Source: Coprococcus ammoniilyticus
GTDB taxonomy: Bacteria; Bacillota; Clostridia; Lachnospirales; Lachnospiraceae
Direction of reading: 5' to 3'
NCBI RefSeq assembly: GCF_025567345.1
Contig: NZ_JAOQJS010000005.1
Location: forward strand, 324,233-388,232
DNA: 64,000 nucleotides
This document shows, piece after piece, positions 25,424 through 34,491 of the stretch. The position numbers and the translations under genes are program-made. The stretch's first letter is position 1; the number at the start of each line of letters is the position of its first letter. The notes beneath the pieces were generated by a model. That model had not been told where the DNA came from, made no database searches, and was given only the letters and a program-made list of their open reading frames with translations.

Positions 25424-27103
25424 TTACTTGCCGATTGCTGCCAGGAACTTGTCCAGTCTTCCGATTGTACGATCCTTGCCGATCACGTTCATGATCGTAG
25501 CAAGATCCGGTGAATTCTTCTTACCGGTTATTGCCACACGAACGATCGTGCAGACATCTGTGATCGATCCCTTATAAGCATCCGGATTCTTCTTATACTC
25601 CTTGACATTCGGACAATAGCCAAGTTTGTCGCCCATTACCTTCATCTCGGCAAACCAGTTCTCTGCATCTAAGAACAGATCCTTCTTATATTCATTGATG
25701 ATCTCTGCCATCTGATCTGCATTATACTTCTCATCGACCTCGTAGGAAAGCTTCAGTTCATTCTCCGGCACATAGAGATAGCCGAACATCTCTGCCAGAT
25801 CTGACCACTTGCCAACATCCTTACGGACTTTATTTCCGGACATCTTCCAGAGGCTGATCGTCTTTAAGAAGCTCTCTTTATCATTTGTGCCAAATTCATA
25901 CAGCTTCTCATCAAATTCTTTTGCCCATGCCATGATCTTCTCATAGCACTTTTCTTCTGAAAATGTGGAGATCATCTCTTTGCTGACATCATTTAACTTC
26001 ACCATGTCAAATAATGCACCGGATGCCGGCATCTTCGCAAGTGACAATGTGAAATCATCGATCGTCTTATCAGGATTTGCTGCATGCCATTCCTCATAAT
26101 TGGAATTGGCGATCGTCATCAGATATTCCAGTACACTCTCGGATGGATAGCCCTGCTCCTGATAGAAGCCAACGGCTGCCTCCGGGTCTTTTCTCTTACT
26201 AAGCTTTCTCTTATGCTGATGTTCATTTCCATCCTCATCAACGGATATTTCCATCTTCATAATTGGTGAAATATGTGCATACTCAGGAAGTTCAAATCCG
26301 CACAGTTCAAATAACTGCTTATGAAGCGGATAGGATGCAAGCCATTCATCACCACGGATGACCATATTTGTTCTCATAAAATGATCGTCTACTGCATGTG
26401 CAAAATGATAAGTTGGGATTCCGTCAGATTTTAACAGTACAACATCCATCATATTCTCAGGCATCTCGATCTTACCACGGATCGGGTCACTGTAAACAAC
26501 TGTCTTGCCTGCCTCGCCCGGGCTCTTAAGTCTGACAACATAAGGCTCTCCGGCTGCCAATTTCTCCTCGATCTGCTCGTATGTCAGATTTCTTCCAACT
26601 GCATACTCTCCATAATATCCGATATCTACCTTTGCAGCCTCCTGCTTTGCTCTTATCGCATCCAGTTCTTCCGCAGTTGTAAAATCAGGATATGCATATC
26701 CCTCCTGCATCAGCTTCTTAACGCAGATCTGATAGATCTCTTTTCTCTCGCTCTGCTTATATGGTGCATATGTGACAGGGCTTCCTTCAAATGGTCCCTC
26801 ATCAAATCCAAGATCAAACTTGTTTAAGGAATTGATGATCTCCTCCACGCCATTTTCAAGCTCTCTCTTTCTGTCTGTATCTTCTATTCTAAGATAAAAC
26901 ACACCACCGCTCTGCTTTGCAAGTTTTCTTGATATCATAGCAGCATATAAACCACCGATATGCATATATCCGGTTGGGCTTGGCGCAAATCTCGTTACCT
27001 TCGCACCCTCCGGCAAGTCTCTCTTTGGAAATCTTGCTTCGAGATCGTCTACCGTTCCTGTTATATCCGGGAATATTAATTCTGCTAATTTGTTATAATC
27101 CAT
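25424..27103 (-). CDS. gltX: Glutamyl-tRNA synthetase
   Basis: Class I synthetase of about 559 residues charging tRNA-Glu. The HIGH-type motif is PSPTGYMHIGGLYAA, the KMSKS-type motif is KRKLSKRKDP, and the catalytic domain block FYLRIEDTDRKR is intact. Longer than the common bacterial enzyme (about 480), as in many Clostridia, with an insertion between the two motifs. I prefer the ATG at 27103, with AGGTGG eight bases upstream, over a GTG at 27115. Confidence 0.95.
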   Translation of the reverse strand: MDYNKLAELIFPDITGTVDDLEARFPKRDLPEGAKVTRFAPSPTGYMHIGGLYAAMISRKLAKQSGGVFYLRIEDTDRKRELENGVEEIINSLNKFDLGFDEGPFEGSPVTYAPYKQSERKEIYQICVKKLMQEGYAYPDFTTAEELDAIRAKQEAAKVDIGYYGEYAVGRNLTYEQIEEKLAAGEPYVVRLKSPGEAGKTVVYSDPIRGKIEMPENMMDVVLLKSDGIPTYHFAHAVDDHFMRTNMVIRGDEWLASYPLHKQLFELCGFELPEYAHISPIMKMEISVDEDGNEHQHKRKLSKRKDPEAAVGFYQEQGYPSESVLEYLMTIANSNYEEWHAANPDKTIDDFTLSLAKMPASGALFDMVKLNDVSKEMISTFSEEKCYEKIMAWAKEFDEKLYEFGTNDKESFLKTISLWKMSGNKVRKDVGKWSDLAEMFGYLYVPENELKLSYEVDEKYNADQMAEIINEYKKDLFLDAENWFAEMKVMGDKLGYCPNVKEYKKNPDAYKGSITDVCTIVRVAITGKKNSPDLATIMNVIGKDRTIGRLDKFLAAIGK

Positions 27104-27275
27104 CTTATCTGCCACCTCTTATATCAAATCTATTTTTCGTTTCTTACCGCCTGACAGCACCTAATCGACTGTCAAAACACATATAGTAAAAAATACCACA
27201 AACCCCACATTTTGTACAGGTTTTTTCTGTAACATTGATGTCAGAAAGCCTTTCCGAGCGCCAATAATTAAAAAT

Positions 27276-27340
27276 AAAATGAAAGCTATCATTACTATCA
27301 TAACGTCTTACGCAATAATGTGTAATGTAGCTTTCATTTT
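27276..27340 (-). terminator. Terminator after the aldolase-like gene
   Basis: AAAATGAAAGCTA pairs with TAGCTTTCATTTT and the pairing continues with ATTAC/GTAAT. On the minus strand it is followed by ATTTTTAATT. It lies about 115 bp after the stop at 27454. The rest of 27104-27453 holds nothing else I recognise. Confidence 0.75.
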
Positions 27341-27453
27341 GTTCAAAAACTCACGAAAGTGTCTTGTAAAATAATATGTGTCGTATATAAAATGGATGGT
27401 CTTTATGTACATTTATTACGAAATAAAGACTACACTGAAACGATTTCTACTTC

Positions 27454-28428
27454 TTACTCGCGATAAAGTAAGTAGCTGTACATGTCAGCGTATTCGTGTT
27501 TGCCCTGTTTGATGAAATCAATGGCATCTCTTGGATGCTGGTTCAGCATACCGGTCAGCATGTAAGGTACATCATAGCCCCATACAGCATCACCCTTTTC
27601 CTTTAACGGAACCATGTAACGCTCAATGAACTTCAGGATATGGTACAGATTGTACTTTGGATTACGAAGGAAGCCAAGCAGCAATTCCATCGCGCAATTT
27701 CCTGCACCTCGTCCCATAGAGCTTACCGTTCCATCTAACATGCTTGCTCCATGTCTCATTGCTTCAACAGTATTTGCATATGCCATCTTCATGTTGTCAT
27801 GTGCATGAATACCAATCTTCTTACCGTATTTCTCTCCAACTGCCACATATTTCTGTGTCAGTCTCTGGATCTGCTCCGGGTATAAAGAGCCGTAGCTGTC
27901 TACAATGTAGATTCCGTCTACATTTGATTTGCCTAACATCTCAAGAGCGATATCGATCTCTGACTCCTGATCCTTTGAAATCGCCATAATGTTACAGGTC
28001 GTCTCATATCCCTTTGCATGTGCATCCTCTATCATCTCAATCGCAGCAGGCATGGTGTTGATATATGTAGCCACACGTATCATGTCAATAACACTGTCTG
28101 CTCTGTCAATAATATCTGTCTTGTAATCGCATCTTCCGACATCCGCCATAACAGATATCTTCATCTCTGTATTATTCTCTCCGACTATACTGCGAATGGC
28201 TTCTTCGTCACAGAACTTCCACTTTCCGAACTTTTCTACATCGAACATCTCCTTGGAAGCCTTGTAGCCGAATTCCATATAATCAACACCAGCCTTCAAA
28301 TTTGCTTCATAAAGTGCTTTTACAAATTCATCTGTAAAATAAAAATCGTTGACAAGTCCTCCATCTCGAATTGTAGCATCAAGCACCTGAATATCAGGTC
28401 TGTACGTGATCATATCTCCGCCTATCAT
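27454..28428 (-). CDS. DRE-TIM (HMGL-like) aldolase-family protein
   Basis: TIM-barrel protein of 324 residues in the HMGL-like/DRE-TIM family: N-terminal VLDATIRDGGLVNDF with the metal-binding aspartate, and IGIHAHDNMKMAYANT with the metal histidines. Relatives include 4-hydroxy-2-oxovalerate aldolase and homocitrate/isopropylmalate synthases, but it lacks their extra domains. The reaction is unknown; the conserved barrel suggests an aldol cleavage or condensation on a 2-oxo acid. The ATG at 28428 follows AGGAGG by eight bases. Single gene with a palindromic operator at its promoter. Confidence 0.8.
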   Translation of the reverse strand: MIGGDMITYRPDIQVLDATIRDGGLVNDFYFTDEFVKALYEANLKAGVDYMEFGYKASKEMFDVEKFGKWKFCDEEAIRSIVGENNTEMKISVMADVGRCDYKTDIIDRADSVIDMIRVATYINTMPAAIEMIEDAHAKGYETTCNIMAISKDQESEIDIALEMLGKSNVDGIYIVDSYGSLYPEQIQRLTQKYVAVGEKYGKKIGIHAHDNMKMAYANTVEAMRHGASMLDGTVSSMGRGAGNCAMELLLGFLRNPKYNLYHILKFIERYMVPLKEKGDAVWGYDVPYMLTGMLNQHPRDAIDFIKQGKHEYADMYSYLLYRE

Positions 28429-28511
28429 CGCTGTTTCCTCCTAAATCTTTTTTATCACCTGATGAGCCGATCAAACTCTCAGGGTTATCCAACGCTCTTT
28501 CTATTTATTTT

Positions 28512-28566
28512 CTCACTTTAACGCGTTGGTGTGAGTATAGTATAACAGTTTTTTAAAATAATGCAA
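28512..28566 (-). promoter_or_regulatory. Promoter with palindromic operator
   Basis: TTGCAT (28566-28561), 16-bp spacer and TATACT (28544-28539) on the minus strand. Just downstream, over the expected start point, lies the palindrome CTCAC-N3-AACGCGTT-N3-GTGAG (28512-28535). A repressor is expected; its gene is not visible. Confidence 0.6.
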
Positions 28567-28696
28567 GCACTTTTTTACTTCAACGCAATAAACTTTTTTA
28601 CTTTAAAGTGAAAATTGGGATTTGTATAACTAAAATCTCAACTTTCCTTATTTTATGCGACTTGGCGGTATGCCTTGCCACTCTATATGTATCCTT

Positions 28697-28722
28697 TTCC
28701 CTTGTTTTTGCCCTTATGAGGT
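28697..28722. repeat. attL, 26-bp direct repeat
   Basis: Core TTCCCTTGTTTTTGCCC followed by TTATGAGGT, identical to 42965-42990. It lies 31 bp beyond the integrase stop, the normal place for an att site. An ACAAGGGAAA a few bases inward mirrors the TTTCCCTTGT at the core and may bind the integrase. Confidence 0.85.
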
Positions 28723-28753
28723 ATCTACAAGGGAAAGTTTTTCTTATTCGATT

Positions 28754-30052
28754 TTATTCTCCAACCACCTTATCAAGTAGTCGGGCTGAGTTTCGCTTAC
28801 CTTCTCGGTTAGCGTGTGCATAGACATTCATAGTGGTACTTACATCCGAGTGTCCAAGTAATTCCTGTACATCCTTTGGTGCTGCTCCATTTGAGAGCAG
28901 GTTTGTGGTATAAGTGTGTCGCAGGGTGTGGAAGTGGAAATTATCATCAAGCTCCGACAATCGTTTCCTTGCTGTCCTTAAAGCTGTCTCAACCGTTGCA
29001 GGGGCTTCGTATGCTCCGTCCGGTCTGATACATACAAGGTCAATCTCGTTGTAATCAAGCGGAATGTCCTCTGTGCCATCCAAATGATAAAGCTCATAGT
29101 AGATACGATTCTTTTCCTTAACTTCCCTGTAGTAGTTCCTCTGATAGAGTTCTCCGTAACTGAATACCTGCTTTCTCTGTTCCTTTTTCGCTTTCTTTAA
29201 GATGTCAGCGAGCGTATCACAGAAATCCACGATACGGACTTTCTTTCGCTTTGTCGGACCAATCTCGGTCTTGTGCCTTGCTCCGTTGTAACGGACACTT
29301 CTTCGTACTGTCAGATACTGTTCCTCAAAGTTAATGTCACTCCAAGACAGTCCGCATACCTCTCCAAGTCTAAGACCTGTGTAGTACGCTATCTGTACCG
29401 GCAGGACAGCAGGCTTGTTTCTTTCTTCCAGATACTCCATAAGCGTTTGATACTGCTCTGGTGTAATCGGGTTGATAACCTCTGCATCCTCATCATTATC
29501 AGAAAACAAATCCACATCTTCCTCGGCTTTCCTACGCATTACCACATACTGCATTGGATTGAATGTGATGTACTGCTTTGGAAAGACTGCAAATCGGAAG
29601 GACTGTTGCAGGACTGCGTGGAAAGAACGGATATAGTCGATGGTGTAACCCTTTGACTTAAAATTTCCTTCCTCACCGCCAAATGCAAGTAAATCCATAA
29701 ACTTCTGCAAATGCTCCGAAGTGACTGTCTTTAGTTTTCTGTTTCCGATTGGGTGTTGTTTAATCCTGTTTACTGCCTGTAAATAGTTACCGACTGTACC
29801 GTTGCTAAGTGAACCCGTTTTCAAATCTTCCTCTGCCCATACATCTAGCATCTGTCCGAGTGTGAGGTTGTCCGCTTTGGCTAGAAATTTCTTTGCGTCA
29901 TAATCCTCCATAGCCTTGCGTAACATTTTCTCTGTCTCTGATTTGCTCTCCGTACCTGCAAATTCTTTCTGAACCAAGTTACCACTTGCATCCTCCACAT
30001 AAAAGCGGTAGTACCATTTCTTGCCTTTCTTCCTTACAGAACCTTTTGCCAT
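28754..30052 (-). CDS. int: Tyrosine recombinase/integrase
   Basis: Site-specific integrase of about 432 residues. N-terminal arm-binding domain (about 1-60, KGSVRKKGKKWYYRFYVE), core-binding SAM-like domain (about 65-170) and catalytic domain with the tetrad: Arg in TGLRLGEVCGL, HTLRHTY, LLGHSDVSTTMNVYAH ending in the tyrosine nucleophile. The catalytic domain is long, with an insertion between the Arg and the HxxR. The ATG at 30052 follows AAAGGAG; a longer frame adds nine unsupported residues. It sits at the left end of the element beside attL. Confidence 0.95.
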   Translation of the reverse strand: MAKGSVRKKGKKWYYRFYVEDASGNLVQKEFAGTESKSETEKMLRKAMEDYDAKKFLAKADNLTLGQMLDVWAEEDLKTGSLSNGTVGNYLQAVNRIKQHPIGNRKLKTVTSEHLQKFMDLLAFGGEEGNFKSKGYTIDYIRSFHAVLQQSFRFAVFPKQYITFNPMQYVVMRRKAEEDVDLFSDNDEDAEVINPITPEQYQTLMEYLEERNKPAVLPVQIAYYTGLRLGEVCGLSWSDINFEEQYLTVRRSVRYNGARHKTEIGPTKRKKVRIVDFCDTLADILKKAKKEQRKQVFSYGELYQRNYYREVKEKNRIYYELYHLDGTEDIPLDYNEIDLVCIRPDGAYEAPATVETALRTARKRLSELDDNFHFHTLRHTYTTNLLSNGAAPKDVQELLGHSDVSTTMNVYAHANREGKRNSARLLDKVVGE

Positions 30053-30135
30053 AATCGTTTCTCCTTTCGATATCGGCAATCGGAACTGGTGAAATGCTTC
30101 TTGCGTGTAAGTATATCATAGCTCCGTCTGCCTAT

Positions 30136-30759
30136 CTATACCGAATCGGGATCTTTTTCTGATAAAAGATTGGCTAGTCGATTTTTCGCTGTCTCAGGAT
30201 TCTTAGAATACAGTCTTACAATATCGCCCATATCGTTCAATGCGTTGACGGTGTGGGTGATTTCTCTAAGGAACATAATCTCATTGTATTCCTTATTGGA
30301 TTCAAACCCCATTGTCTGGGCGAGCATTTTGTTATCTGTATTTCCTTTGAAATTCTTACAAGCGAACTGGAACGAATCCACGAACAGCTCGTATTCCCGT
30401 AACATCAGTAGTAGCAGGTCTTTGGAAAAATCACTTTCGGACTGTTCCATATCATAAGGGAGCTTATTCAGAATGGAAGTCATCACATCACGAATCTGTA
30501 ATTCTCTTTTATCCGTAATGTCTGTTTCGTATTCGTCCGTCTCACCTTTCAGCCATTCCACAGATACATGAAGTGCATCTGCCAGACCTTCTAAGGTCAT
30601 TTTCTTGGTGTTATCAATCGTTCCTGCTTCGTATCTCTGAATGGTTGAGGCTGTCACGCCCATTTTTTCAGCGACATAAGGCTGGTTCAATCCTAACTCC
30701 TGTCTACGGCTTTTTGCTCTGCTACCGATTGTCTTTCGCAATTCTTTATCTTTTAACAT
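30136..30759 (-). CDS. Xre-family (helix-turn-helix) repressor of the element
   Basis: Regulator of about 207 residues: N-terminal HTH (RQELGLNQPYVAEKMGVTAS then TIQRYEAG) and a helical C-terminal half without a recognised domain. I see no LexA-like protease motif. ATG 30759 has AAGGAGG nine bases upstream. It lies between the integrase and the divergent excisionase, the place of a repressor that keeps the element quiet; that role is inferred from position. Confidence 0.8.
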   Translation of the reverse strand: MLKDKELRKTIGSRAKSRRQELGLNQPYVAEKMGVTASTIQRYEAGTIDNTKKMTLEGLADALHVSVEWLKGETDEYETDITDKRELQIRDVMTSILNKLPYDMEQSESDFSKDLLLLMLREYELFVDSFQFACKNFKGNTDNKMLAQTMGFESNKEYNEIMFLREITHTVNALNDMGDIVRLYSKNPETAKNRLANLLSEKDPDSV

Positions 30760-30996
30760 ACTTGCGAACCTCCTTTTTCGGTATGTCATTACTATACCAC
30801 ATAACACGATATATTGCAATACGCAATTCTATAAAAGATGATAGAATTTCGTAAGGCTTGACATAGCGTTATAAAAGATATATACTTTAATCAGAATTGC
30901 GTAACGCAAGTTTTAAAAAAGGCTAATCCTTTCTTCAAAAAGGAACATCCTCTGATATACAAGACTTGTAATCCTACGCAGGAATGAGGTGATCGA

Positions 30997-31230
30997 ATGA
31001 CAGAATTAAAGTTTGCTCTCTCCATTGAAGAAGCTGCCGACTATACAGGTATCGGAAGAAACACTCTTAGAAATCTTGTGGAATGGGAAAAGCTGCCTAT
31101 CCTTAGAGTGGGAAGAAAAATCTTAATCCGCAGGGAACGATTAGACGAGTTTCTGATTCTCAATGAGGGGAAGGATTTACGAGACAGACACGCAGTAAAA
31201 GCGGTCAAGGGAACAATGAAAAATGAATAA
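30997..31230 (+). CDS. xis: Excisionase-like DNA-binding protein
   Basis: MerR-like winged HTH of the helix_turn_helix_17/excisionase group, 77 residues: SIEEAADYTGIGRNTLRNLV and the wing VGRKILIRRERLDEFL. Such proteins steer the integrase toward excision. Opposite strand to the integrase and repressor; a short GAGGTGA site precedes the start. Length and sequence are typical for element-borne Xis. Confidence 0.82.
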   Translation: MTELKFALSIEEAADYTGIGRNTLRNLVEWEKLPILRVGRKILIRRERLDEFLILNEGKDLRDRHAVKAVKGTMKNE

Positions 31231-31369
31231 GGGACAGTCCTAAGACCATCCCTCTGGTATGTATCTGACTAAAAGCCATGATATACCTACACGCAAATAG
31301 ATTATATCACGGACAAGTCCTCAGATACAACCAGAACTTTTGGAAAATGAGGACAAGATGGATGTGAAT

Positions 31370-31547
31370 GGGTGCAATCGTCCACCCAGTTATAGCTTGT
31401 TGGTAGGACAAGTCCACCCAAGATGCAAAAGGTGTTATGAATAGTCCACCCAAGCCAGAAAATGAAGTGGGTGCAACCATCCACCCAAGTGAAGCCGACT
31501 GGTAGGACAAGTCCACCCAACTTACAAAAAGTGCTGTGAGAAGTCAT
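31370..31547. repeat. Two tandem 99-bp repeats
   Basis: GGGTGCAAYCRTCCACCCA at 31370 and 31469, and GGTAGGACAAGTCCACCCAA at 31402 and 31501, both repeat with a period of exactly 99 bp. GTCCACCCA occurs several times, some copies facing TGGGTG as small inverted repeats. Possible protein-binding array for mobilization or replication. The repeated reading frames on the minus strand are a by-product. Confidence 0.8.
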
Positions 31548-31772
31548 ACCAAGTGTAGCTATGAAAAAAGCTGTCCGACCTATGACAAAAAGTGTACGCT
31601 ACTATGATTTTGAGTGTCCAATCTATGGGGTACATTTTCAAAGAGTTAATAGTAAAAAGCTCTATTAAAATCAAAATGTAATAAAACAATGCACTATTAA
31701 AAATGAAATTTAATAGGAACTTTTACTACCACTTCCTTGCCAGACACAGTTTAAAAGTAAGCGAAGTAACAC

Positions 31773-31990
31773 AATGCTATTGTCAGGGCAAAAATGCTAA
31801 CGAATCGTGCTATTGTTTTTTCGATTTTAATAGCAGACTTCTACTGTTTCTACGGTTTTTGCTAAAAAGTCTGAATAATAGAACAATGCTATTGTTAAGG
31901 CAAAAGTGCTAACGGATTCGTCTATTGTTTCGCTGATTTTCATAGCAATCTTCTAGCATTTCTGTTAAGAAAAGGGAGTGCCGGATACGG
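31773..31990. repeat. Two tandem repeats of about 112 bp
   Basis: AATGCTATTGTCAGGGCAAA at 31773 and AATGCTATTGTTAAGGCAAA at 31885 start two related units that run through GTGCTAACG, CTATTG and ATTTTMATAGCA. The copies are diverged but alignable along their full length. Confidence 0.7.
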
Positions 31991-32200
31991 CACATAAAAA
32001 GTGTGCCATTAAAGGCACAAAATTAGGTGCTGAGGGAACAGTTACAGCTAAAAGTGAACTTCATAAGCAAGCCCTCGGCGTTTGAGAGCGAAATACACCC
32101 ATCGCACAAAACTTCGTTTTGTACTCTGTGTATTTCGCTCTGCGAGGCTTAGCCGCCACAAGGCGGATGTGTTCGCAAGACGAGTGCCTATGCACTCGCT
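31979..32200 (+). other. Cluster of hairpins upstream of the relaxase, candidate oriT
   Basis: In order: GTGCCG/CGGCAC (near 31980), TGTGCC/GGCACA (near 32005), a long hairpin with stem GAGCGAAATACAC/GTGTATTTCGCTC and inner ACAAAAC-TTCG-TTTTGT (about 32087-32143), and GAGTGC/GCACTC near 32185. Such clusters directly before a relaxase gene usually mark the transfer origin; the nic site is not determined. Confidence 0.55.
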
Positions 32201-32284
32201 CACAGGGAAAGTTTACTACTCACATCTCATCTATCTTATCTGTCCTCTTTTCCAAAATCAAAACTGGGAAAGGAGGAAATCGCT

Positions 32285-33850
32285 ATGCCAAGAAATTCAT
32301 TTGTGCAGATGTCAAAGCTCCATAATGTTCGTGGAAGAATCTATTATATCTCCAGTGACAAAAAACAGGAAAATCTCTATGCGGTATATGAAACCACAGA
32401 CCGAAAATTTTGGACAGAACTTGCCAAGTGCAATCAGGCAGAATTTAAGAAAAGCGGTACAGAGGGAAAATGTATCGAAGCAAGAGAATTTATCATTGCC
32501 CTGCCGGAATCCTTTGTGGATTATCCGCCAGACGGACTATTAAAATATATGACGGATAAATTCAAAAGTCGGTATGGTGTTGATTGTATTGCAGCACTCC
32601 ATCATAACAAACGAAAGACGAATTATCATATCCATCTTATCTTTGCAGAACGAAATTATCTTGACGAACCGATAGAAAAGATTGCCACCAGAAATATGTT
32701 CTATGATGAGAAAGGTAATCATGTTCGTACCAAGAAAGAAATCCTAGACGAGAATGGAACTATCCGTAAAAGGTGTAAGGTGATCAAGAAAGGTGAGGTC
32801 TACGAAAGACAGATGTTTACCATCAAGGACGCTCGCTTTAAGCAGGAACATTTCTTAGATGAGGTCAAGGTATTTTATACCGATGTCATCAACGGACTTG
32901 TCAAAGATGAGAAAGAAAAGCTGTCTGCATTCAAGCGTGGGGATGTCTATCTTGCCACTAAGAAAATCGGTAAGAACAATCCAAAGGCAGATAAGATTAC
33001 ACTCAATAATAAGGTCATACAGGACTGGAATCGTACTGTGGATCACGCTTTGGTATCGGGGATGGAGCGAAAGGAAATCTTAAAGGTAAAGCAGGAACAG
33101 ATTTCAACTCCGATTAAGGAATCCATTCACAAGTATGGCAATCATCCGGAGCTTTTGTTTATGATTATCTTTCGGGCAATCGAGCTGTTAAAAGAACTCA
33201 TAAAGTTGCTGATACAGAAACAGGAACAACAGAAAGCCAGAATCTCCGACCTTATGGAGCGAAGAAATGAAAAACAAGAGAAACAACCAGCTCCATCCGT
33301 TACACAGACAGACAATCAGACAATTCCTGCTGTGACCCAACCATTCAAAGCACCTGCTACTACTACCGCAGAAAAGACCGTTATTCCGCCAAGACCAAGA
33401 ATGTCTGAGCTGGCACACGATTATGAGATGCGACTTGAAGAGATTATGGAGAAACTTAAACGACAAAACAGAGCCATTCATACGCAGGAAGTGAAAAAAG
33501 ACCTTATTGACGAGGATTTGAAGAACTGTACAGGATTATTCCAAGGAAAGAAACGAAAGGAATTGCAGGCACAGTCTAACAAATACGCAGAAACGATTAA
33601 GATTATGAAGCAGGGATTATCCCATATCGTGCAGGATTACAAATATCCAACGGTAGATGCGTTCCTGCAAGTCTATAAACAAGGCAAGTCCGAGTATGAA
33701 TCCTATGTCAAAGCAAACAAGGAATGGAACTCCAAGTATGGAGAAAACTCAATCCATCGAAAGCTGGCAGAAAAACAGGCAGAAGTTCAGAAACGGGAAC
33801 AGGACAGAGATTTTAACTATCGTTCGCCATCAGACAGAGGAGCTAGATAA
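32285..33850 (+). CDS. mobL: MobA/MobL-family relaxase
   Basis: Conjugative nicking enzyme of 521 residues. The relaxase domain (about 1-200) shows ALHHNKRKTNYHIHLIFAER, with the HxH metal-binding pair, and an N-terminal KLHNVRGRIYYIS as in the MobA/MobL group. The C-terminal half is a charged coiled-coil region with a Pro/Thr-rich linker (about 310-370), without helicase or primase domains. A GGAGG site precedes ATG 32285. It cuts oriT and stays on the DNA end during transfer through a helper's channel. Confidence 0.92.
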   Translation: MPRNSFVQMSKLHNVRGRIYYISSDKKQENLYAVYETTDRKFWTELAKCNQAEFKKSGTEGKCIEAREFIIALPESFVDYPPDGLLKYMTDKFKSRYGVDCIAALHHNKRKTNYHIHLIFAERNYLDEPIEKIATRNMFYDEKGNHVRTKKEILDENGTIRKRCKVIKKGEVYERQMFTIKDARFKQEHFLDEVKVFYTDVINGLVKDEKEKLSAFKRGDVYLATKKIGKNNPKADKITLNNKVIQDWNRTVDHALVSGMERKEILKVKQEQISTPIKESIHKYGNHPELLFMIIFRAIELLKELIKLLIQKQEQQKARISDLMERRNEKQEKQPAPSVTQTDNQTIPAVTQPFKAPATTTAEKTVIPPRPRMSELAHDYEMRLEEIMEKLKRQNRAIHTQEVKKDLIDEDLKNCTGLFQGKKRKELQAQSNKYAETIKIMKQGLSHIVQDYKYPTVDAFLQVYKQGKSEYESYVKANKEWNSKYGENSIHRKLAEKQAEVQKREQDRDFNYRSPSDRGAR

Positions 33851-33859
33851 TCTAATTAA

Positions 33860-33904
33860 ATTCAAAAAAGATAAAGACCATCAAATTCTTTATCTTTTTT
33901 GAAT
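33860..33904. terminator. Bidirectional terminator between mobL and agrB
   Basis: ATTCAAAAAAGATAAAG pairs perfectly with CTTTATCTTTTTTGAAT across an 11-base loop. The U-rich strands on both sides serve both convergent genes. Confidence 0.85.
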
Positions 33905-33924
33905 ATTTATGAAAAGTCATCCTG

Positions 33925-34491
33925 CTATTTAAAGTGTCTCATTAGATTTTTAATTGTTTCGACTATCATAAGAATGATTACGCAGAAAAAGGAATAAAAC
34001 AATGTGGTATTCATCTTCGTGTTTCCAATTTTATAAAACAGCAGAAATCCAATGCTAACAATTATCACAGAAATAAGTTTATGTATCCATTTTTGTTTGG
34101 TGGTTAAACATATTTTATGGTTACTTATAGGTGCAAATAATATACACATAAGGACAAGTATCAAATATCCTAGTACAGTTGGCTTTAAATAGATTATAGC
34201 CCACTTATCAAGACAACCGAGAAAAAAGCTGCCTAAGATACATGTTAACTGCGTTGGAGCATGGGCACCTCCGGTATAATGTCGTAACAATGAAAAGGTA
34301 ATTACCCAAATTAGGGTATAGCCGAGTGTATGTGATAAAACTCCCCATACGAACAATAACACTATGGTTATAAAAGTATTCAAAAAACATTCTAAGCCAT
34401 ATATGTATATTTCTAATTGATCCGCAGAAACATCCTCCCCGGATAGTTCTGCTAACTTATTAGCAATAGATGTAGCCCACTTCGTAATCAT
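33925..34491 (-). CDS. agrB: AgrB-like peptide-processing membrane protease
   Basis: Membrane cysteine protease of 188 residues that trims and cyclises an AgrD pre-peptide. The catalytic pair is in RHYTGGAHAPTQLTC (His and Cys seven to ten residues apart, as in AgrB), before several membrane helices. Its start overlaps the agrA stop by four bases, so it is the third gene of agrC-agrA-agrB. No AgrD-like frame follows it on this strand; the only candidate is at 38347-38492 on the plus strand. Confidence 0.92.
   Translation of the reverse strand: MITKWATSIANKLAELSGEDVSADQLEIYIYGLECFLNTFITIVLLFVWGVLSHTLGYTLIWVITFSLLRHYTGGAHAPTQLTCILGSFFLGCLDKWAIIYLKPTVLGYLILVLMCILFAPISNHKICLTTKQKWIHKLISVIIVSIGFLLFYKIGNTKMNTTLFYSFFCVIILMIVETIKNLMRHFK

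Noticed and set aside
31302..31547. Repetitive frame with W-V-D repeats on the minus strand.
   Set aside because: The repetition comes from the 99-bp tandem repeats (33 codons each); there is no ribosome site and no known family.
31370..31990. Possible CRISPR array.
   Set aside because: Only two units of about 99 and 112 bp, whole units repeated rather than short repeats with unique spacers, and no cas genes.
33850..33924. AgrD gene directly after agrB, as in staphylococci.
   Set aside because: Only a bidirectional terminator is found; no frame with a cysteine and proline-rich tail.
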